DNA of 64,000 bases from Jaltomata sinuosa (GCA_003996215.1 QJPP01003154.1:186001-250000); one strand, 5' to 3'; shown: positions 22,701 through 35,284, counted from the first letter of the stretch. The notes: generated by a model from the sequence alone, not told the origin. Program-made: numbers and translations.

Positions 22701-22859
22701 ATTGAAATACCTTTCCAGAGTTAGTTGCTCCTGCATTCAATAAAGCCCCAAGTTTACTAATGCATCTTCCTTTGCATTTCAGGCTCATGGTATGTAGGTC
22801 ACTGTCCATTCCTTGAAGTAACTCAGGGTGATAAATGCCTTGTCCAAGTATCTTTTCAT

Positions 22860-23165
22860 TCATTCATCTTCGACTTTGAACGTACCATTGATCTGGTTCA
22901 CCACCAGGAGAGAGTCAGATCTTGTTTCGAGGTTTCTACTTCCAGATTTTGGACTAAATGCAAACTTCCAATCAATACCTCATACTCGAATTCATCATTA
23001 ATAACATGAATAATTTTGATAGCATTCCTGATGAAATCCTCGGAAGGAGTCTTTAAGATGATGCCTAATCCAAAAACTCAAATATTGGATGTCCTGTATG
23101 TACATAAGGTCCATATGCCGGGTTTGACATCTGAGGTTCGTACATATTCTTTTTCCACCTCAGAT
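22860..23165 (-). pseudogene. Second (archaeal-type) RNase H, Element 6
   Basis: The minus strand between the first RNase H and integrase encodes GIILKTPSEDFIRNAIKI, NDEFEYEVLI and a QDLTLSWW segment, corresponding to the aRNH domain known in the Tat lineage (sequence of the type EYEALIAGL ... SDSLLVVNQ). Frame breaks are present. Recognition is from motif pattern only. Confidence 0.7.
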
Positions 23166-23199
23166 GTCATTTTTTGCTGAAATCGGCTAGAACCTGGGA

Positions 23200-23830
23200 T
23201 TTTATAAAAGCTCATGGTTTGTAAATTATATCATACCCACTTATTTCTATTTCCCATTTGGCCAGCCTTCCTAATAACTCAGGCTTATGCATGATATTTC
23301 TTAAAGGACATGTAGTGATGACATTGACATTATGGCATTGGAAATATGTCCTGAGTTTTCTAGCGGCCATTACCAGTGCTATGGCCAGTTTTTCCAAGTG
23401 CGGGTACCTAGTTTCCACACTTGCCAAGGTTCTACTAATATAATCAATTGGAAATTATGTACCTTTTTCCTCCCGAACTAGGACAACACTGATTTCTACC
23501 TCTGACACTACAAGGTATAAGAGTAAAGGCTCCCTCTCTTTGGGTTTGGCCAACAATGGTGGACTTGCCAAATATTTCTTCAAATATTGTATCACCTATT
23601 GGCATTTTAGGATCCATTCAAAGATATTCTTCTTCTTAAATAAAGAAATAAACTTGTGGCTTTTCTCTGAGGATCGAGATATGAATCGAGTTATTGCGGC
23701 TAGTCTTCTAGTGAGTCGTTGCACCACTTTTACATCATTGAGGATCTCTTTGATTTCCTTGATTTTTGTCTGGGTTGAGTTCAATCCCTCTGTTGGAGAC
23801 ATAAACACCTAGGAATTTGGCTAACCCAAT
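23200..23830 (-). pseudogene. RNase H and connection, Element 6
   Basis: Two open pieces on the minus strand. 23808-23596 is the RT/RNase H connection (RRLAAITRFISRSSEKSHKF). 23427-23212 is the RNase H C-terminal half (ETRYPHLEKLAIALVMAARKL then LLGRLAKWEIEISGYDI). Both are typical of Tat/Athila pol. Confidence 0.82.
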
Positions 23831-24600
23831 GCCGAAGGTATATTTTTTGGGGTTCAGCTTCATGTTGTACTCTTAAAGTATCTTGAAAGTTTCTTGCAAA
23901 TGCTGCAAATGGTCCTCTAAATTGGAGACTTGACCAGCATGTCATCTATATATACCTCTATAATTTTTTCTATTTGTTCTTTGAACATACCATTGACTAA
24001 CCATTAAAAGGTTTCTCCAACATTTTTTTAGTTTGAAAGGCATTACATTATAATAGTAAGTACAACATTTAGTGATAAAATAATTTTCTCTTGGTCTTCC
24101 AGGTTCATCTTATTTGATTATAACCAGAATACCCATCGAGGAAACTTAGAATGTCATGCCTGGCCATTGCATCAATCATTTGATTGATGTGGGGCAAAAG
24201 AAAGGAATCCTTGGATCACAGTTTATTTATATCTTTAAAATTAGCTTATTACATTTCTTCTGTAGAACCACCACATTGGCAATCCACTCGAGGGTAGTTA
24301 ACTTCTCGAATGGAGCTGATATTAAGTAATTTGTGCACTTCTTCTTTTATGAACTTGTTCTTGTGTTTTGGTATCAGGTGTCTTTCTATGTTATTGGTGG
24401 GAATTCAGGGTCTACCTTTATCTTGTGAGTAGTGACCTTCAGTGGACTACCTGTCATATCTAAATGTGACCATGAAAAATAGTCAAAGTTAGTTTTAGGT
24501 AAAGTGATCAGCTTAGTCCTGAGTTTCAGAGCTAATCTAGTATCATACTTGCTCAAATTTGCAAATGATTTCTCTGGTTCCAGACCATGCAAAAGTTTCC
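23831..24600 (-). pseudogene. Reverse transcriptase, Element 6
   Basis: The minus-strand N-terminal linker (24592-24386) has FSWSHLDMTG and KIKVDPEFPPI, a Tat/Athila hallmark just before the RT fingers. The catalytic motif YIDDMLVK is kept, with its Asp codons complementary to 23941-23946. Frames are broken between these blocks. Confidence 0.83.
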
Positions 24601-24699
24601 TTAACTGCTTACTGCTCTTCTCAAATTTGCTTGATTCTTTCTAGAGAGGGGAATTTTAGAAGGAGGTGCAACATTGATGGGATGGCCTTCATATAATGT

Positions 24700-25000
24700 A
24701 TCCAAGGTATTCCATAAAGTGTATTGTATCATATGTCTCTGTCAATTACATAGAAAATGGTTTCTTTATTCACTCCTCTAGCATTAATCAAAAGAGTGAT
24801 TTCCCCTTTTATTGTTTCACTAGCCATGTTAAACCCTGATATGACTCTTGTGGCAAGGATGACTTTATCCATTGTTGCCATTTTTTTTATCACTATCTAA
24901 CGAAACACGTTGGCAGAGCTTCCTGGGTCTACCAATATAATTTCAATTTTAAAATTACAAATATTAACAGTGATTACCAAACCATCATTGTGAGGTTGTA
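24700..25000 (-). pseudogene. Aspartic protease, Element 6
   Basis: The minus strand near 24945 reads ILVDPGSSANVF, the Tat-type protease active site with Asp-Pro-Gly-Ser. Downstream are ARGVNKETIFYVIDRD and a YNTLYGIPWIH segment, corresponding to the C-terminal part of Tat protease (NAILGRPWLH type). Confidence 0.78.
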
Positions 25001-26773
25001 TGATTCCCTCTAAGTTATTGTTGTTGGAGTTGATTTCTTCCTTCTCCCGCATTTGTTTTCTTTTTGTGACTATTATCTTGGTCTTCTTGGATACAAAAAA
25101 TGTGACTCTATTTACCTCTGCTCATCTAATGATCATGTTAATAACATGATCAATTCTGTTGGCTGAATTAGAGCCTCGGCATCCTTGCATCTCCCCTAGT
25201 TATTTCTTTCCTGGTCAGTCAAAATGTCCCTGAGATGTCATTCTTTGAGTAACCGTGCCACCTCCACTCGTAAGTGGTGGCAGTCCCCAATGTGATGTTA
25301 ATGGGACTGATGGAATTTACACATTAGGCCTAGTGGGTTTTGTCCACCTTGCATCTTTAATTTGTTTCATTGCTCCTACCAAATTAAAAGTATCCATATT
25401 GAAGTAGTATTCAGATAAATGTGGTGCTTCTATATTGTTGATCCTCGACATTGATGGGCCTGAATCATTTCTTCTCACCATGATTTGCTTGTGGTTTGGA
25501 TCATTCTTCCTATCATTCTTGGGTATCTCCGAGATCCAGGAGTAATGTCCATGAAAACCTCATTCTACCCATTCTTGAGATTTTTCTAAGGGTTTGTAGG
25601 GTTGATACCTTTCTTTCAATGGATTATGGTCAGAGTCCATGCTTTATTTGCAGTGAATTTGGCATATTGATCCTGTGTACATTGGTGGAGCTAATTGGTC
25701 ATCTTCAACTCTAGTTTTAGATTCATTCCTGTTGTGACCGTCTGCCCATGTCGCCGTTGAGAACTTCAGTAAGTTCTCTTTTAGCTTTAGTGAAGAACTT
25801 GAGCTTCTGGGGTTGAGTCTCTTTGGTAAAAGCCTCTGCTGGACATTTGTCTAGAACTAGGGGTAGAAACATCCTTTCACTTTGGAGGAATATCACGAAC
25901 TTCGGAGTGGCTTGTTATCTCCTTGAGCAATTTGGAAGATGTCAGCTTTCCTTGCTTGCACTTTCTTGCCCCCCGACATGTGCTTGCACAAAGGAATCTT
26001 CAAGATATTCATAAGATTTGAAGGAATGCTTGGGTAACATAGAGTACCAAGTCATGGCCCATGTAGTCAAGGTTTCCCCAAACTTTTTGAGTAGAACTAA
26101 ATCCACCTCATTCGATTTTATATCATTGCCTTTTATTATGCATGTATAAGCGGTCACGTGTTCCTATAGGTCGATGGTCCCATTATATCTTGGGATATCT
26201 GGCATCTTAAACCACTTAGGAAGTATTTTTGGGGCCTCACTTGGAGAGAACGGTAGTTTTATGTATCTTCTCTAGTTTGGGCCTTTCAGAATTGGTGGAT
26301 CACTCAAAATCTGGTCCATGCGGGTGTAGAATTCTTTTTTGTTTTGATCCACCTTACTATCCAACATCTTTTGTTACTCCATGATTTTGGATCAGTCCCT
26401 ATTGTTTGGAGAATGAGCGTTGGTTTCTCCGTGGTCCTCATATCTGGTACAAGGAGACAATTTCTCATCTCCCTGGTCCTCATCTTTAGCATAGTGAGAC
26501 AATTCCTAAAATGGTGCCTGCGGGCCTAAAGTGGCCTTATCTTGCAAGCTCATTATGATCTTTTAACGAGAGTACAATATAGCAAAGAATTTTACAAAAT
26601 TGGCCTCATTTTCTCTGGTTGTGTTTTGGTCGCTATTGCCTTCGCCATGATGTATGATTTTGATGTAAACTTTCTTGTCCATCCATCAAAGTGATTGGAT
26701 CAACCACTTTGTCTGTCGAGTTGTTCTGGACAGGGTTAATATTCATGTTGATTTGATTTTCAACTCCAACCAT
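25001..26773 (-). pseudogene. gag, Element 6
   Basis: A plausible start is the minus-strand ATG complementary to 26771-26773 (MVGVENQINMN). The core includes MPDI, EHVTAYTCIIKGNDIK (about 26160) and LTTWAMTWYSMLP with SYEYLEDSFVQAHVG (26060-25960). The zinc-binding C-terminus near 25320-25270 has the Tat pattern C-x-F-H-x3-x-H-x4-C. Stops interrupt it several times. Confidence 0.8.
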
Positions 26774-26862
26774 CTTACAAGAGAGGTTTTCGCTTCACAA
26801 AAAATATAAAATTTTATAAGTAAAGACGTAAAAAGACTAAATCAATACCATAATTATCCTTA

Positions 26863-26880
26863 GCCCCAAGGTGGGTGCCA
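26863..26880 (-). other. Primer binding site, tRNA-Lys (Element 6)
   Basis: The minus strand reads TGGCACCCACCTTGGGGC, 16 of 18 identical to the complement of the 3' end of plant tRNA-Lys(CUU). It lies two to three bases from the LTR. Confidence 0.75.
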
Positions 26881-26882
26881 AA

Positions 26883-27542
26883 CTTTTTATCCCAAATAAG
26901 GTACAATTGAATTTGTTAGTGTGATTTAAAGAATGAGAGGTCCTAATTTAGTCGGGCATAGCAGAAATAAAATATAATGTTAAGAAGTAAAGTAAGAGAA
27001 ATGTAAGATGTAAATAAAATGAGGGATGATGGAACCGAAGTTGATAAGAGCCAGAGGATCACAGGTGTCCTGATGAATGTTTGGTTAGAGCTGGAACTAG
27101 AGATGTTGTGCTTAAAAGGATTTATAAGCAATTGAGCAGCAATGAAAAGAGTAATATTTCTTCAGACAACAAAGTTAAGCAAAAAATAATTGGATGGTAT
27201 TCAATCAGTTGGCTTCTCTCTATTGAGGAAGATGATTGCACGATCTTATACAGGGGTCCAGCTCTAACGACTAAATTCTATACATCAAATGCCTTAATTA
27301 ATATCTAATTAAATTCCATAAATGATAGAGAAGTAACACCGTCGTTGTCCATGAGTCAATTATGTAACAACTTCCAATGACAAGTGTAAGCCAGTTGACT
27401 TTTCTCTGGCTAAGATACCTTTCTGGTATGATCTATCAACCTATGCGATGAAATTAGTGCCCGGTGTGTGATCTGATCCTGGATGTCTTGGTCAACAAAT
27501 TCATGACCCATCATTTGATATTGTCCGCTAGCAATCGAGTCA
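26883..27542 (-). repeat. 5' LTR of Element 6
   Basis: Partner of 18119-18780. The two LTRs differ often, so insertion is not recent. The right edge is followed within a few bases by the small element at 27548. Confidence 0.8.
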
Positions 27543-27547
27543 TCTAG

Positions 27548-27914
27548 TAAGATTTTTAGAGAAGGATCGAGTCACAGGATGATGAACAGGAAAATCTAAG
27601 ACTTTGACTTTTCCTTGCCTTTATTCGAATTCCTAGATCGACCTATTTTATATATATAGCTTTAGCTCACTAAAGGGAACCTAAAACCTTATAGTTTAAT
27701 GGAATAAGAACTCTGGTATCCTGTTTTTTGTTAAAATATGACTTACTGATTTATTTTTCAAAACCCCCTTTAAATAGGAGTCTTATTACAACAATAGGAA
27801 GTTTAATCCTTATGATAGTAGAAAACATAAATCCTATTCTAAATTAATAACTATAACTAAACCTAATCCTTATGAACTATGAGACATAAATGCTATTTTA
27901 GAATAATAAAGAAA
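27548..27914 (-). repeat. 3' LTR of small element
   Basis: It matches 28718-29081 through GAAGGATCGAGTCA, AACTTACTGATTTATT, TTAAATAGGAGTCTTATTAC and AATAATAAAGAAA. Confidence 0.8.
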
Positions 27915-27934
27915 GCTAGTAAAAAAATAATCAA

Positions 27935-28702
27935 ATACTTAATTTAATTGTTTCAATGTATCCACAACATTACTCCTCTCACGTTGAAAGAGCTTGTCCT
28001 CAAGCTCAAATTTTCAGTGTAGTCATCTAGAACTTCTTGAATCGTGTCAACTAAATCATCCAATTCCAACCCTAACCAACTTTTTTTCAAACTGATGTTG
28101 GTAAATTTCAACTGTACCAGTTTGTTAAAGTGTGACTAATTCATCCATTGGGTTGCTACTTTCAGGAGGCCTAAATCACTAGAAATAATGTTTCTAAAAT
28201 TCATTCCAACTCATTAGGCCCTTTGCTTATTTGAGCCGATAATACCATAATTGTGCTTCTCTCAACATGTGAAACCCATCCACTCAAACCACTTCCACTT
28301 TCATTGTATGTTAATTTTCAAAAAAAATGTTCACAATAATAGGCCCAAATTAATGAGTCGTTGGTGTCATCATAAGTAGGAAAATCTATCTTTGTATACC
28401 TTGGTATAATCGAATGAGAATTACTACTTATTGTATGATTATGATTGGCTAGTTGAATAGGTGGTGTACTGCCTTTAGTAGCAGGATTTGTTGATCATTC
28501 AATTGTCAGGGCGCTACTCTACTCAGTTCCACGGGTTGCTGGTTTTGTGTAGCCAATTCCAAAGCTAGACAATAATTCTTGGATGACTTGAACAATTCTT
28601 TCACTGAGGCATTATTCCATTGCTGCAAGTTTAGAGTCCATTAGTGTTTCTAAAATTGCACATTCTTCCTGAAATCTGGAATTGATCTCATCGCCCATTA
28701 TG
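27935..28702 (-). pseudogene. gag N-terminal part fused to pol tail, small element
   Basis: The minus-strand ATG is complementary to 28696-28698 (MGDEINSRFQEECAILETLM), followed after a TAA by further in-frame gag. A block with KIDFPTYDDTNDSLIWAYY matches the gag core of short-LTR chromoviruses. Later gag is frameshifted and stop-rich. Near 28010-27950 the sequence changes to LEDKL and a hydrophilic tail, which is the usual end of pol in this lineage, so PR-RT-RH-IN are missing. Confidence 0.65.
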
Positions 28703-28717
28703 TTAGGCTCACCAAAT

Positions 28718-29081
28718 TGTTAATATTTTTGAAGAAGGATCGAGTCATCGGGCGATGAATAGGAAAATCTAAATCAATTGACTCAACTTTTTATAGCCTT
28801 TGTTCCTAGACCAACTTATTTTGTGTATAACTTTAGCTCGTTAAAGAGAGGCTAGAACTTTAGAGTTAAATGGAAGAGAGAACTCTAATCTTTTTGGTTA
28901 AAATATAACTTACTGATTTATTCTTCAAAAATCCCTTTAAATAGGAGTCTTATTACAGCAATAGAAAGTCTAATCTTATGGAAGTATAAAACATAAATCC
29001 TATTCTAAACTAATAACTATTACTTAACCTAATTTTTTTGAATATATAAGACATAAATCCTATTCTAGAATAATAAAGAAA
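28718..29081 (-). repeat. 5' LTR of small element
   Basis: Partner of 27548-27914. The interior-facing edge (TGTTAATATT on the plus strand) lies four bases from the putative primer site at 28706-28714. Confidence 0.78.
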
Positions 29082-30180
29082 TGTAACACCCCACCCATTT
29101 GAACGTTAAAATTAAGTCGTACTTTCGGGGTGAGAACAAGAGTACTTATTATGTTAGGAAAGATGTTTACAATGTATTTTAATCTTTCAAAGGTCATATG
29201 TTATGTTTTGAAGTCAAGCAAGTTGAAAAATAAAAGTTCACAAAAGTTGTCGTAAGTTACTTGGATAAATTCTCTGAAATTTGGGTCAAATATCTCAGTG
29301 ATTTTCTCCCTATATATAAGGTGTTAGTGGTCTCCAGACCTATCAAATCGAAGTTCTACGAGTCTATTTTTTATGCATAAAACTGTTCATCCATATAACT
29401 TCAAAATAAAGAGATATTTGCATTTTTACGAGACTACACAAGAAGACACATGATGCAGACCCCTTAGCCCCTAAGTCGGTGAAGCTTCATAAGATCATAT
29501 TCTCCTTCGTATTAAACTCATTAAACTCATCCAAAAACCATATAAAATTATAGAGGAATCCCCTAAATTCTCCATGGATGTTGATGCTTTCAACTAAGAT
29601 GTTTAATGAAAGTTGCTCTACGTCACGAGCTCATCATTTTGGTATAGTTTGCCCCATCGATTTCATAGCGTATCTCTGTGGTTGTTGTGGCAGTGAGGTT
29701 GCAGATGTGTGTTGAGTTTGTGACAGTGATTTGGGTATATTTTGAGAGGTAAGAACCATCTTTTATTGGTTTATACCTACCCTAGACCCCAAATAATATT
29801 TTATGGCAAAAAATTATATCTTTCATCGGGTTTTCGTAGTACTTTGTATTCTTGTTTGTTGATTGAGTTTCTGCCATGTTATAGTGTTATGGGGTACGGG
29901 CAGAAGACAGTAGACCACTTGGAATTGTCAAGAAAGGTATGTTAAGGCTATTTTTTCTTCTCGGCATGATTTCTTAGAGCCTACAAGTGATATGACTAGT
30001 ATATTATAGATGAGCTATTTATAGTCGTGGTGGTTGATTGTGTTGGCTGCCTATAGATAGAGACCTCGTGCTAGACATGACATAGATTACTTGCATAGGT
30101 CACTTTTAGCTTATCTTCTTCCCCTTTTGGGTTGCTTATGTACTGTGATGCCTTAGGCTATTTGATTGTTGGTTCAAAAA
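29082..30180 (+). repeat. LTR fragment of family H, copy 1
   Basis: It starts TGTAACACCCC, a typical gypsy LTR start, and contains a TATA box (29309). From about 29748 it aligns with 41303 onward (GGTAAGAACC, TTGTTGATTGAG, GGTATGTTAAG and flanking bases). The 3' boundary is unclear. No primer site follows. Confidence 0.65.
29309..29318 (+). promoter_or_regulatory. TATA box, family H LTR
   Basis: TATATATAAG lies 227 bases inside the LTR, about 430 bases upstream of the conserved GGTAAGAACC. It is predicted from sequence only. Confidence 0.4.
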
Positions 30181-32919
30181 AAGTCTGAACTGAGCATCAT
30201 TAACAAGGATAAGGGATACTGCTCAATCTTGACTTATACTTAGCGTGACTTTGTCACTCAAGATGAGACCTGGAAATCGAGTGCAATGGGCATGAGTTCT
30301 TCATATACTAAACACAAAAGCATGAGTATAGAGTCATCCTGGGCATAGACATGTCATAACCATCCATAACCATCATAGGTGGAGTACAAGGGCTTAGAAC
30401 AAAGAAATCGTAAGCACAAATAATTCAAGAAATCTGATTTGAGCATGTACATGGTATGGCATGATTTCACTAGACATTTGGGAATATCATGAGTCCCGAG
30501 TTCATAGGACTGAGCATACAATGAGACATCAATTCATATGTCATGAGTCTCATAACGTAAAGCTGGGATTCATGGAATCATAGAGTAAGATTGGGATCAC
30601 TATCTGAAGCAATTGCTTTTCATTCTAGGAGCTGAGCATGGATCTGAATCCGCAAGAAGTGCATGAACCTAGTCATGAGCATGGCACAAATACATCTTAG
30701 TATAGTGTCATCTTGACTGAAGTACTAGGAAATACTCTAAAATAAGAATAGATCGATATACCATCATAGCTCTTTTTTGGAATTCTATATTGGTTGAGTC
30801 GCAAGACTCGACTTGGTTCTTCATTCTATCATCTTCCCCTTAGCTCAAAAAGCCAATATTCTAAGTTTGTGGATCTCTTTCCGAAACTGGGAAATAATCG
30901 ATTATCTCTGTAAGTCAGGGTGTCACTATACACATGAATGCTAGACTCTCCCTCAAAGACTATATCTGCAGATACTAAAACTGCCTGTTAGGAATTCTTT
31001 CAGGGATAATCTCCTAACTTTCCTTTTGCCTATAAGGCTATCATTGTAGAATTCATACCCTTACTATCTTATCAACATTATACATCCAATCCTCTATCCA
31101 CCCGAATCGAAAAGGTTAAAGCTTATATTAAGAGGCTCAAGATAATATATCTTATTTAAAATTCCTAGCTTCAGCTCTCAGGGACACCATATAATGCATA
31201 CCTATCATTATCCACACTTTTCCACTCAAGAATACTAAACTTGACACACATAGCACTTTAGGAGCTTAGAATTTCATGCAATAACATACTACTATGCGTA
31301 TACATCATACTTTATAAAACTCAAGGCTCTTCTACACCAAATGACTTAGCCCCCAATCACCTATCTATTCCTCGACCACATATTTATATCTTGCTTACAC
31401 CTTAACACTTTCCACAAGTCATCGACTTAATCTCTCGCATACACTATATCGAGCCTACTAGCAACTCCACTCAACTAGCGTTAAAACTCTCATACTATCA
31501 CCCTTCTTACCACAAGGATCATCTAAGGTTCAAGCTTAGTGTATAATACATACACATGGATAGAAATATATCTCACAAACTGCATCAACTACAGCTACAA
31601 GATAAAAAATCCAGAAACACTATTCCATTGAAAGTTTATGACAAAAATAATTGACCCTAACCACACCACCTATCTAACTTCTGCCTATAAGCACATTTTT
31701 CTTTATGACATTACTACTACTCCTTACTACCTTATTATACATCTCTTTCTAAAACTAGATTCACACCCTTGTGAAAATCATGGGTCCTCTCTTCAAACTC
31801 ATAAGATACCATCTAAATCTGCCAATTTCTTAACCATCACATACTTTCCCTAGTTCAAGCATAATTGTAAGTCAACTTAACCAACTTCTTCCTCTATTAA
31901 CTACTATCAATTCTGCAAAGATCCCACTATGTCGTAGTTAACACCTAAGGGTATATCGCCCCATCACTCAATTAATGGATACATGACTCTAGCTACATAC
32001 TTCAATCATGCGCTATCCCCACTTTTAGGATACTATACTTTTGAATTCATATTTTTGGCTTTGGGAACATTCTATTGCTTATGACTTACAACCCCTTAAA
32101 TCACACTATCTCTCGAGTGACAACACTACTCAACCATTCAGAGACATATTTTCCCCTTAAAGATATTATCTATACTAAGGTTCCAAAAGGGGTATACCAT
32201 AATTTGGCTCAACGCACAATTTGTATGAACAAGAATAAGTGTGAATATTTTGAAACAATGGACTTGAACACAATAATGGGCTTCTCTCAAGCCCTTGTGC
32301 AGTCTCTGAACTGTCTGATGGCTCTATCTGAGAGCACCACATTGATAGGAATATGAGCTTTACTACTTCTATTACCCCAAAGATGAGGCATAGTTGGCGA
32401 AATTAGAATAATGCATGAATCTGAATAAGTTTCTTATGGGATAGCTCTATTGCACAATCTAGAGTGTGAAAGAATACGAAATTTTTCTTAAATATTGATA
32501 GTCCCTCATTTATAGAAGTAGGGCCCTCACAACCATGAATAATATCCTACTGACACGACTTCATAGACTATCTAGGACACTTGAACTCTGTGCTCTGATA
32601 TTATTTATAATGGTCCAGCCTACTAGTGATATTGTCCACTCTAGGCCTACGCCCACACGACTTTAAAATGTGTCACTAGGGTGTAAGACCTGCTTACTTA
32701 TATACCCAATATCTCTACTGTGTTTTGCCAATGTGGAACTTCTCATCCTAATATGGGGTGTTAGATATACCCCATCTTATGAACTCAATGTCCTCATTGA
32801 GGTTTGCTCCCCTACGTGGGATTTGCCTAGACTCATGATGAGGTTTTCCCTGCCTTACCGAGATTTGCCTAAACTCAGTTTGAACTCTGGCTCACATCAA
32901 CAAGGCTGACACATATGTA
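30181..32919. other. Unassigned repeat-derived sequence
   Basis: No protein domain is found on either strand. 30250-30700 is rich in CATGAGT and GAGCAT motifs, as in some LTRs. 31060-32600 is C+A-rich on the plus strand. 32800-32880 holds a short repeat around TTTGCCTAGACTCA and TTTGCCTAAACTCA. Since a primer site at 32920 faces left, this may be the degraded interior of the family-G element. Confidence 0.4.
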
Positions 32920-32931
32920 TCTCTAATACCA
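32920..32931 (-). other. Primer-site-like sequence, family G
   Basis: The minus strand reads TGGTATTAGAGA, two mismatches from the initiator-Met primer site, three bases from the LTR end TGTGACA. It defines the family-G LTR as a minus-strand 5' LTR. Confidence 0.65.
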
Positions 32932-32934
32932 TTT

Positions 32935-35284
32935 TGTCACACCTCAAGCCTACACCATAGATACGACTAGCACCCGAAACCACAAGTGGCCCGAGAAAAC
33001 CCTTGGCCTGTCTTACTACTGAAATACATGCTAAAAGAATAGGAAGAAGCTAAATATGAGCTAACTTTTGTCATATAATAAATTAAACTTTTATTAACTA
33101 AGACATAGAGTCATTTGAATACTGAGTACAATTGACTGGCTAACTGCCTATGAAGCCTCTACTAACATACTAAATACTAATTACCGAGACAAGGCTCCTG
33201 GATACCTTTATGTAAAGAAAGTGACTAAAGACTGAACTGAAAACTAATGACCATATCTAAGTCCCCTTAATGCAAGGAGAAATCACCATAAGCTGAGTGT
33301 ATAAGGCTGATGAAATGTATGGTCATAAGCCCGAGTCTGAGCACTGGAATCTACATCATGAAACAATGTAGTGCAAAAGAAGTGTCAAAACAATAGAATG
33401 TATTGGTATGTAAGATAACTGAACATAAGGGCATAGTATAGCTAAAGACTATAAACTAAGAAGGATCAATTTGTAGACAGAATCTATATACATGAGGTGA
33501 AGACTAAAACATGAGCAATGATCATTTAAAACATTTCAAAGGTTGATGACATAATAAGAGAGTCTTTGACCCAAAAGCTTAAACACAGGTTGAGATTTAT
33601 ATATCTAAAATAACATTATATCTATGTTTACATAAGCAGTCAAATCAATGTTTAAGTAAAACAATAGAAAATCAGATGGCTAAGAGCCAAAGTACTTTCA
33701 AAATAATACTTTTTTTTTGGGGAGTTTCTTATAACCGACATACATCATTGAGATCATGATGTACAATCTTTCCCCAACTAGGAAGCCATTCTATACCTTT
33801 CCAGGGCATAGAACGTGAGTTGTACTTGTAGATCCATATTGAGCCTCTTTTAGGATAAATAAAATTTCCCGACTTATGAAATAATCCCTTCCTACATTGG
33901 CATACGTAGTTTTGGGGTTTGGATTTCTCTAAACCCTTACCCATCTCGGTGATAAATAGTCCTCCAAAAACATAATTATATGCTCATACTTTAGAATCTT
34001 TGTTTAAGAAATACTGAAATCATTCTTGGAGTTTTTACTCCACTTTAGTTTCTTTAATTGAACTATATATGAACCTGTGCTCATAACTTTCAACTTTGAG
34101 TCTATACTCAACCTTTGAACTTTAAAATAACTGAAATTTCTTTAAACATGCTTTGTGACATAAATACAAGGAAATTCCATAAAGATCAAATCTTGAATTA
34201 TAAAGAGAAGTACAAAGTAGCATTCCTTTACAGATAACTCATTCAAATACATGCTAAGATATCAAAGGTTGAGAAAAGATTTCTAATTTCATATCTTGCT
34301 AGAGCATTCCAAGGTTAAACATAAATAAAATTAATCCAAGAATTTAAAATAAGAAACTTATAGTCATAGGGTTAAAACACTAACTTTGGACTTCTATTTA
34401 CCATGAAACTATGGGCATGAGGGTGAACGAATTTCCTCGGTTAAACTCTTACATACATTAGTTGCTTCAAAAACTTCAAGGAAGAACCTTACCTTGGAGG
34501 AATAACTCCAAGAAATCTTTTCTTGAATTTCTTGAATTCATTTCTTGAAAACCCTATGGTCAAGGATTGAGATTTCTATTAACAATTTGCAATTAGATGA
34601 TAAAAACTAGTTAGAAATACCTAGAAATCTTTGAGAGGACTTACCTTGGGGGAGGAGAAGGAGAGAAGGAGAGAAAACAAGTTCTAGGTCTTAAAAGAAT
34701 GGCTAAAGAATGAATAAAATATATCAAAATTGCCTTAAAAGGGTTCCCATCGGCCAACCTACGCTAGACTTGCGGTCCACAGGTCAGCACCTGCGGCACG
34801 CAGATAGTCCGCACCTTCTTTCCAAAAAGTCAACCAAAATGACTCCACTTGCGCTAGACCTACGAATGCAAGTGGGTATCCGCGTCCCCCAGGTGGTTTG
34901 CACTTTTTTTCCAAACTCACAGTCAAAACTAAAATAACCATAACATTTTGCTCCGACCTTGGTTTGATGAGCGGTTGGCAGCGTTGAAAAGAAGACTCGA
35001 AGATCTTTAATTTATAGGTACTAGGCCAACTATATCTTAATATTATAGGAGAAGTGATCATTAGAAGTTGACCCTAGTAAGAACTTATATGAAAACTCAA
35101 TTGGTAGAGAAGCATTCAACTTAACTTTATGGTACAGGTTCCTTATGACCTTAATTCGTATCCAATACACTTCCCACATTAATGAAATAATTTGAACACC
35201 TAAGTACTAGTAAATTCATTGGGTTTTAGTCTAACCAAGCACTTAGAATTGTTCAAATCTTAGCCCAAAAGTGTGAGTGTTATA
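32935..35284 (-). repeat. Family G LTR (minus strand)
   Basis: About 2350 bp. The minus strand starts TATAACACTC (TG altered to TA) at 35284 and ends GTGTGACA at 32935. It contains a cluster of TGCGGTCCGCA-like motifs (34755-34905) just upstream of TATATTTTA (about 34720-34728, minus). The right edge abuts Element 3 gag in mid-gene, so the parent element inserted into Element 3. Open frames such as 34759-35061 are incidental. Confidence 0.75.

Larger units (their letters stand above)
18119..27542 (-). mobile_element. Element 6: Tat-type Ty3/gypsy retrotransposon
   Basis: A 9.4-kb minus-strand element with about 660-bp LTRs at 18119-18780 and 26883-27542. The order is primer site for tRNA-Lys, gag, PR, RT, RNase H, a second RNase H, integrase, then a long non-coding 3' region. 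The second RNase H before integrase and the tRNA-Lys primer mark the Tat lineage (Retand/Ogre-like), separate from the Tekay elements around it. It is broken by stops but not by other insertions. Confidence 0.88.
27548..29081 (-). mobile_element. Small internally deleted gypsy retrotransposon
   Basis: Two direct repeats of about 360 bp (27548-27914 and 28718-29081) flank about 800 bp. On the minus strand the interior holds a primer-site-like TGGTGAGCC, the start of gag, and then directly the last residues of pol. It looks like a non-autonomous deletion derivative of a short-LTR chromovirus, possibly Reina-like. Outer boundaries are approximate and no target duplication was recognised. Confidence 0.72.

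Noticed and set aside
18114..27547. Target site duplication for Element 6
   Set aside because: Flanking bases (AATGT on the left, TCTAG on the right) do not match under the boundaries I could define.
34759..35061. 100-codon minus-strand frame
   Set aside because: It sits in the family-G LTR over the TGCGGTCCGCA motif cluster and shows no domain.
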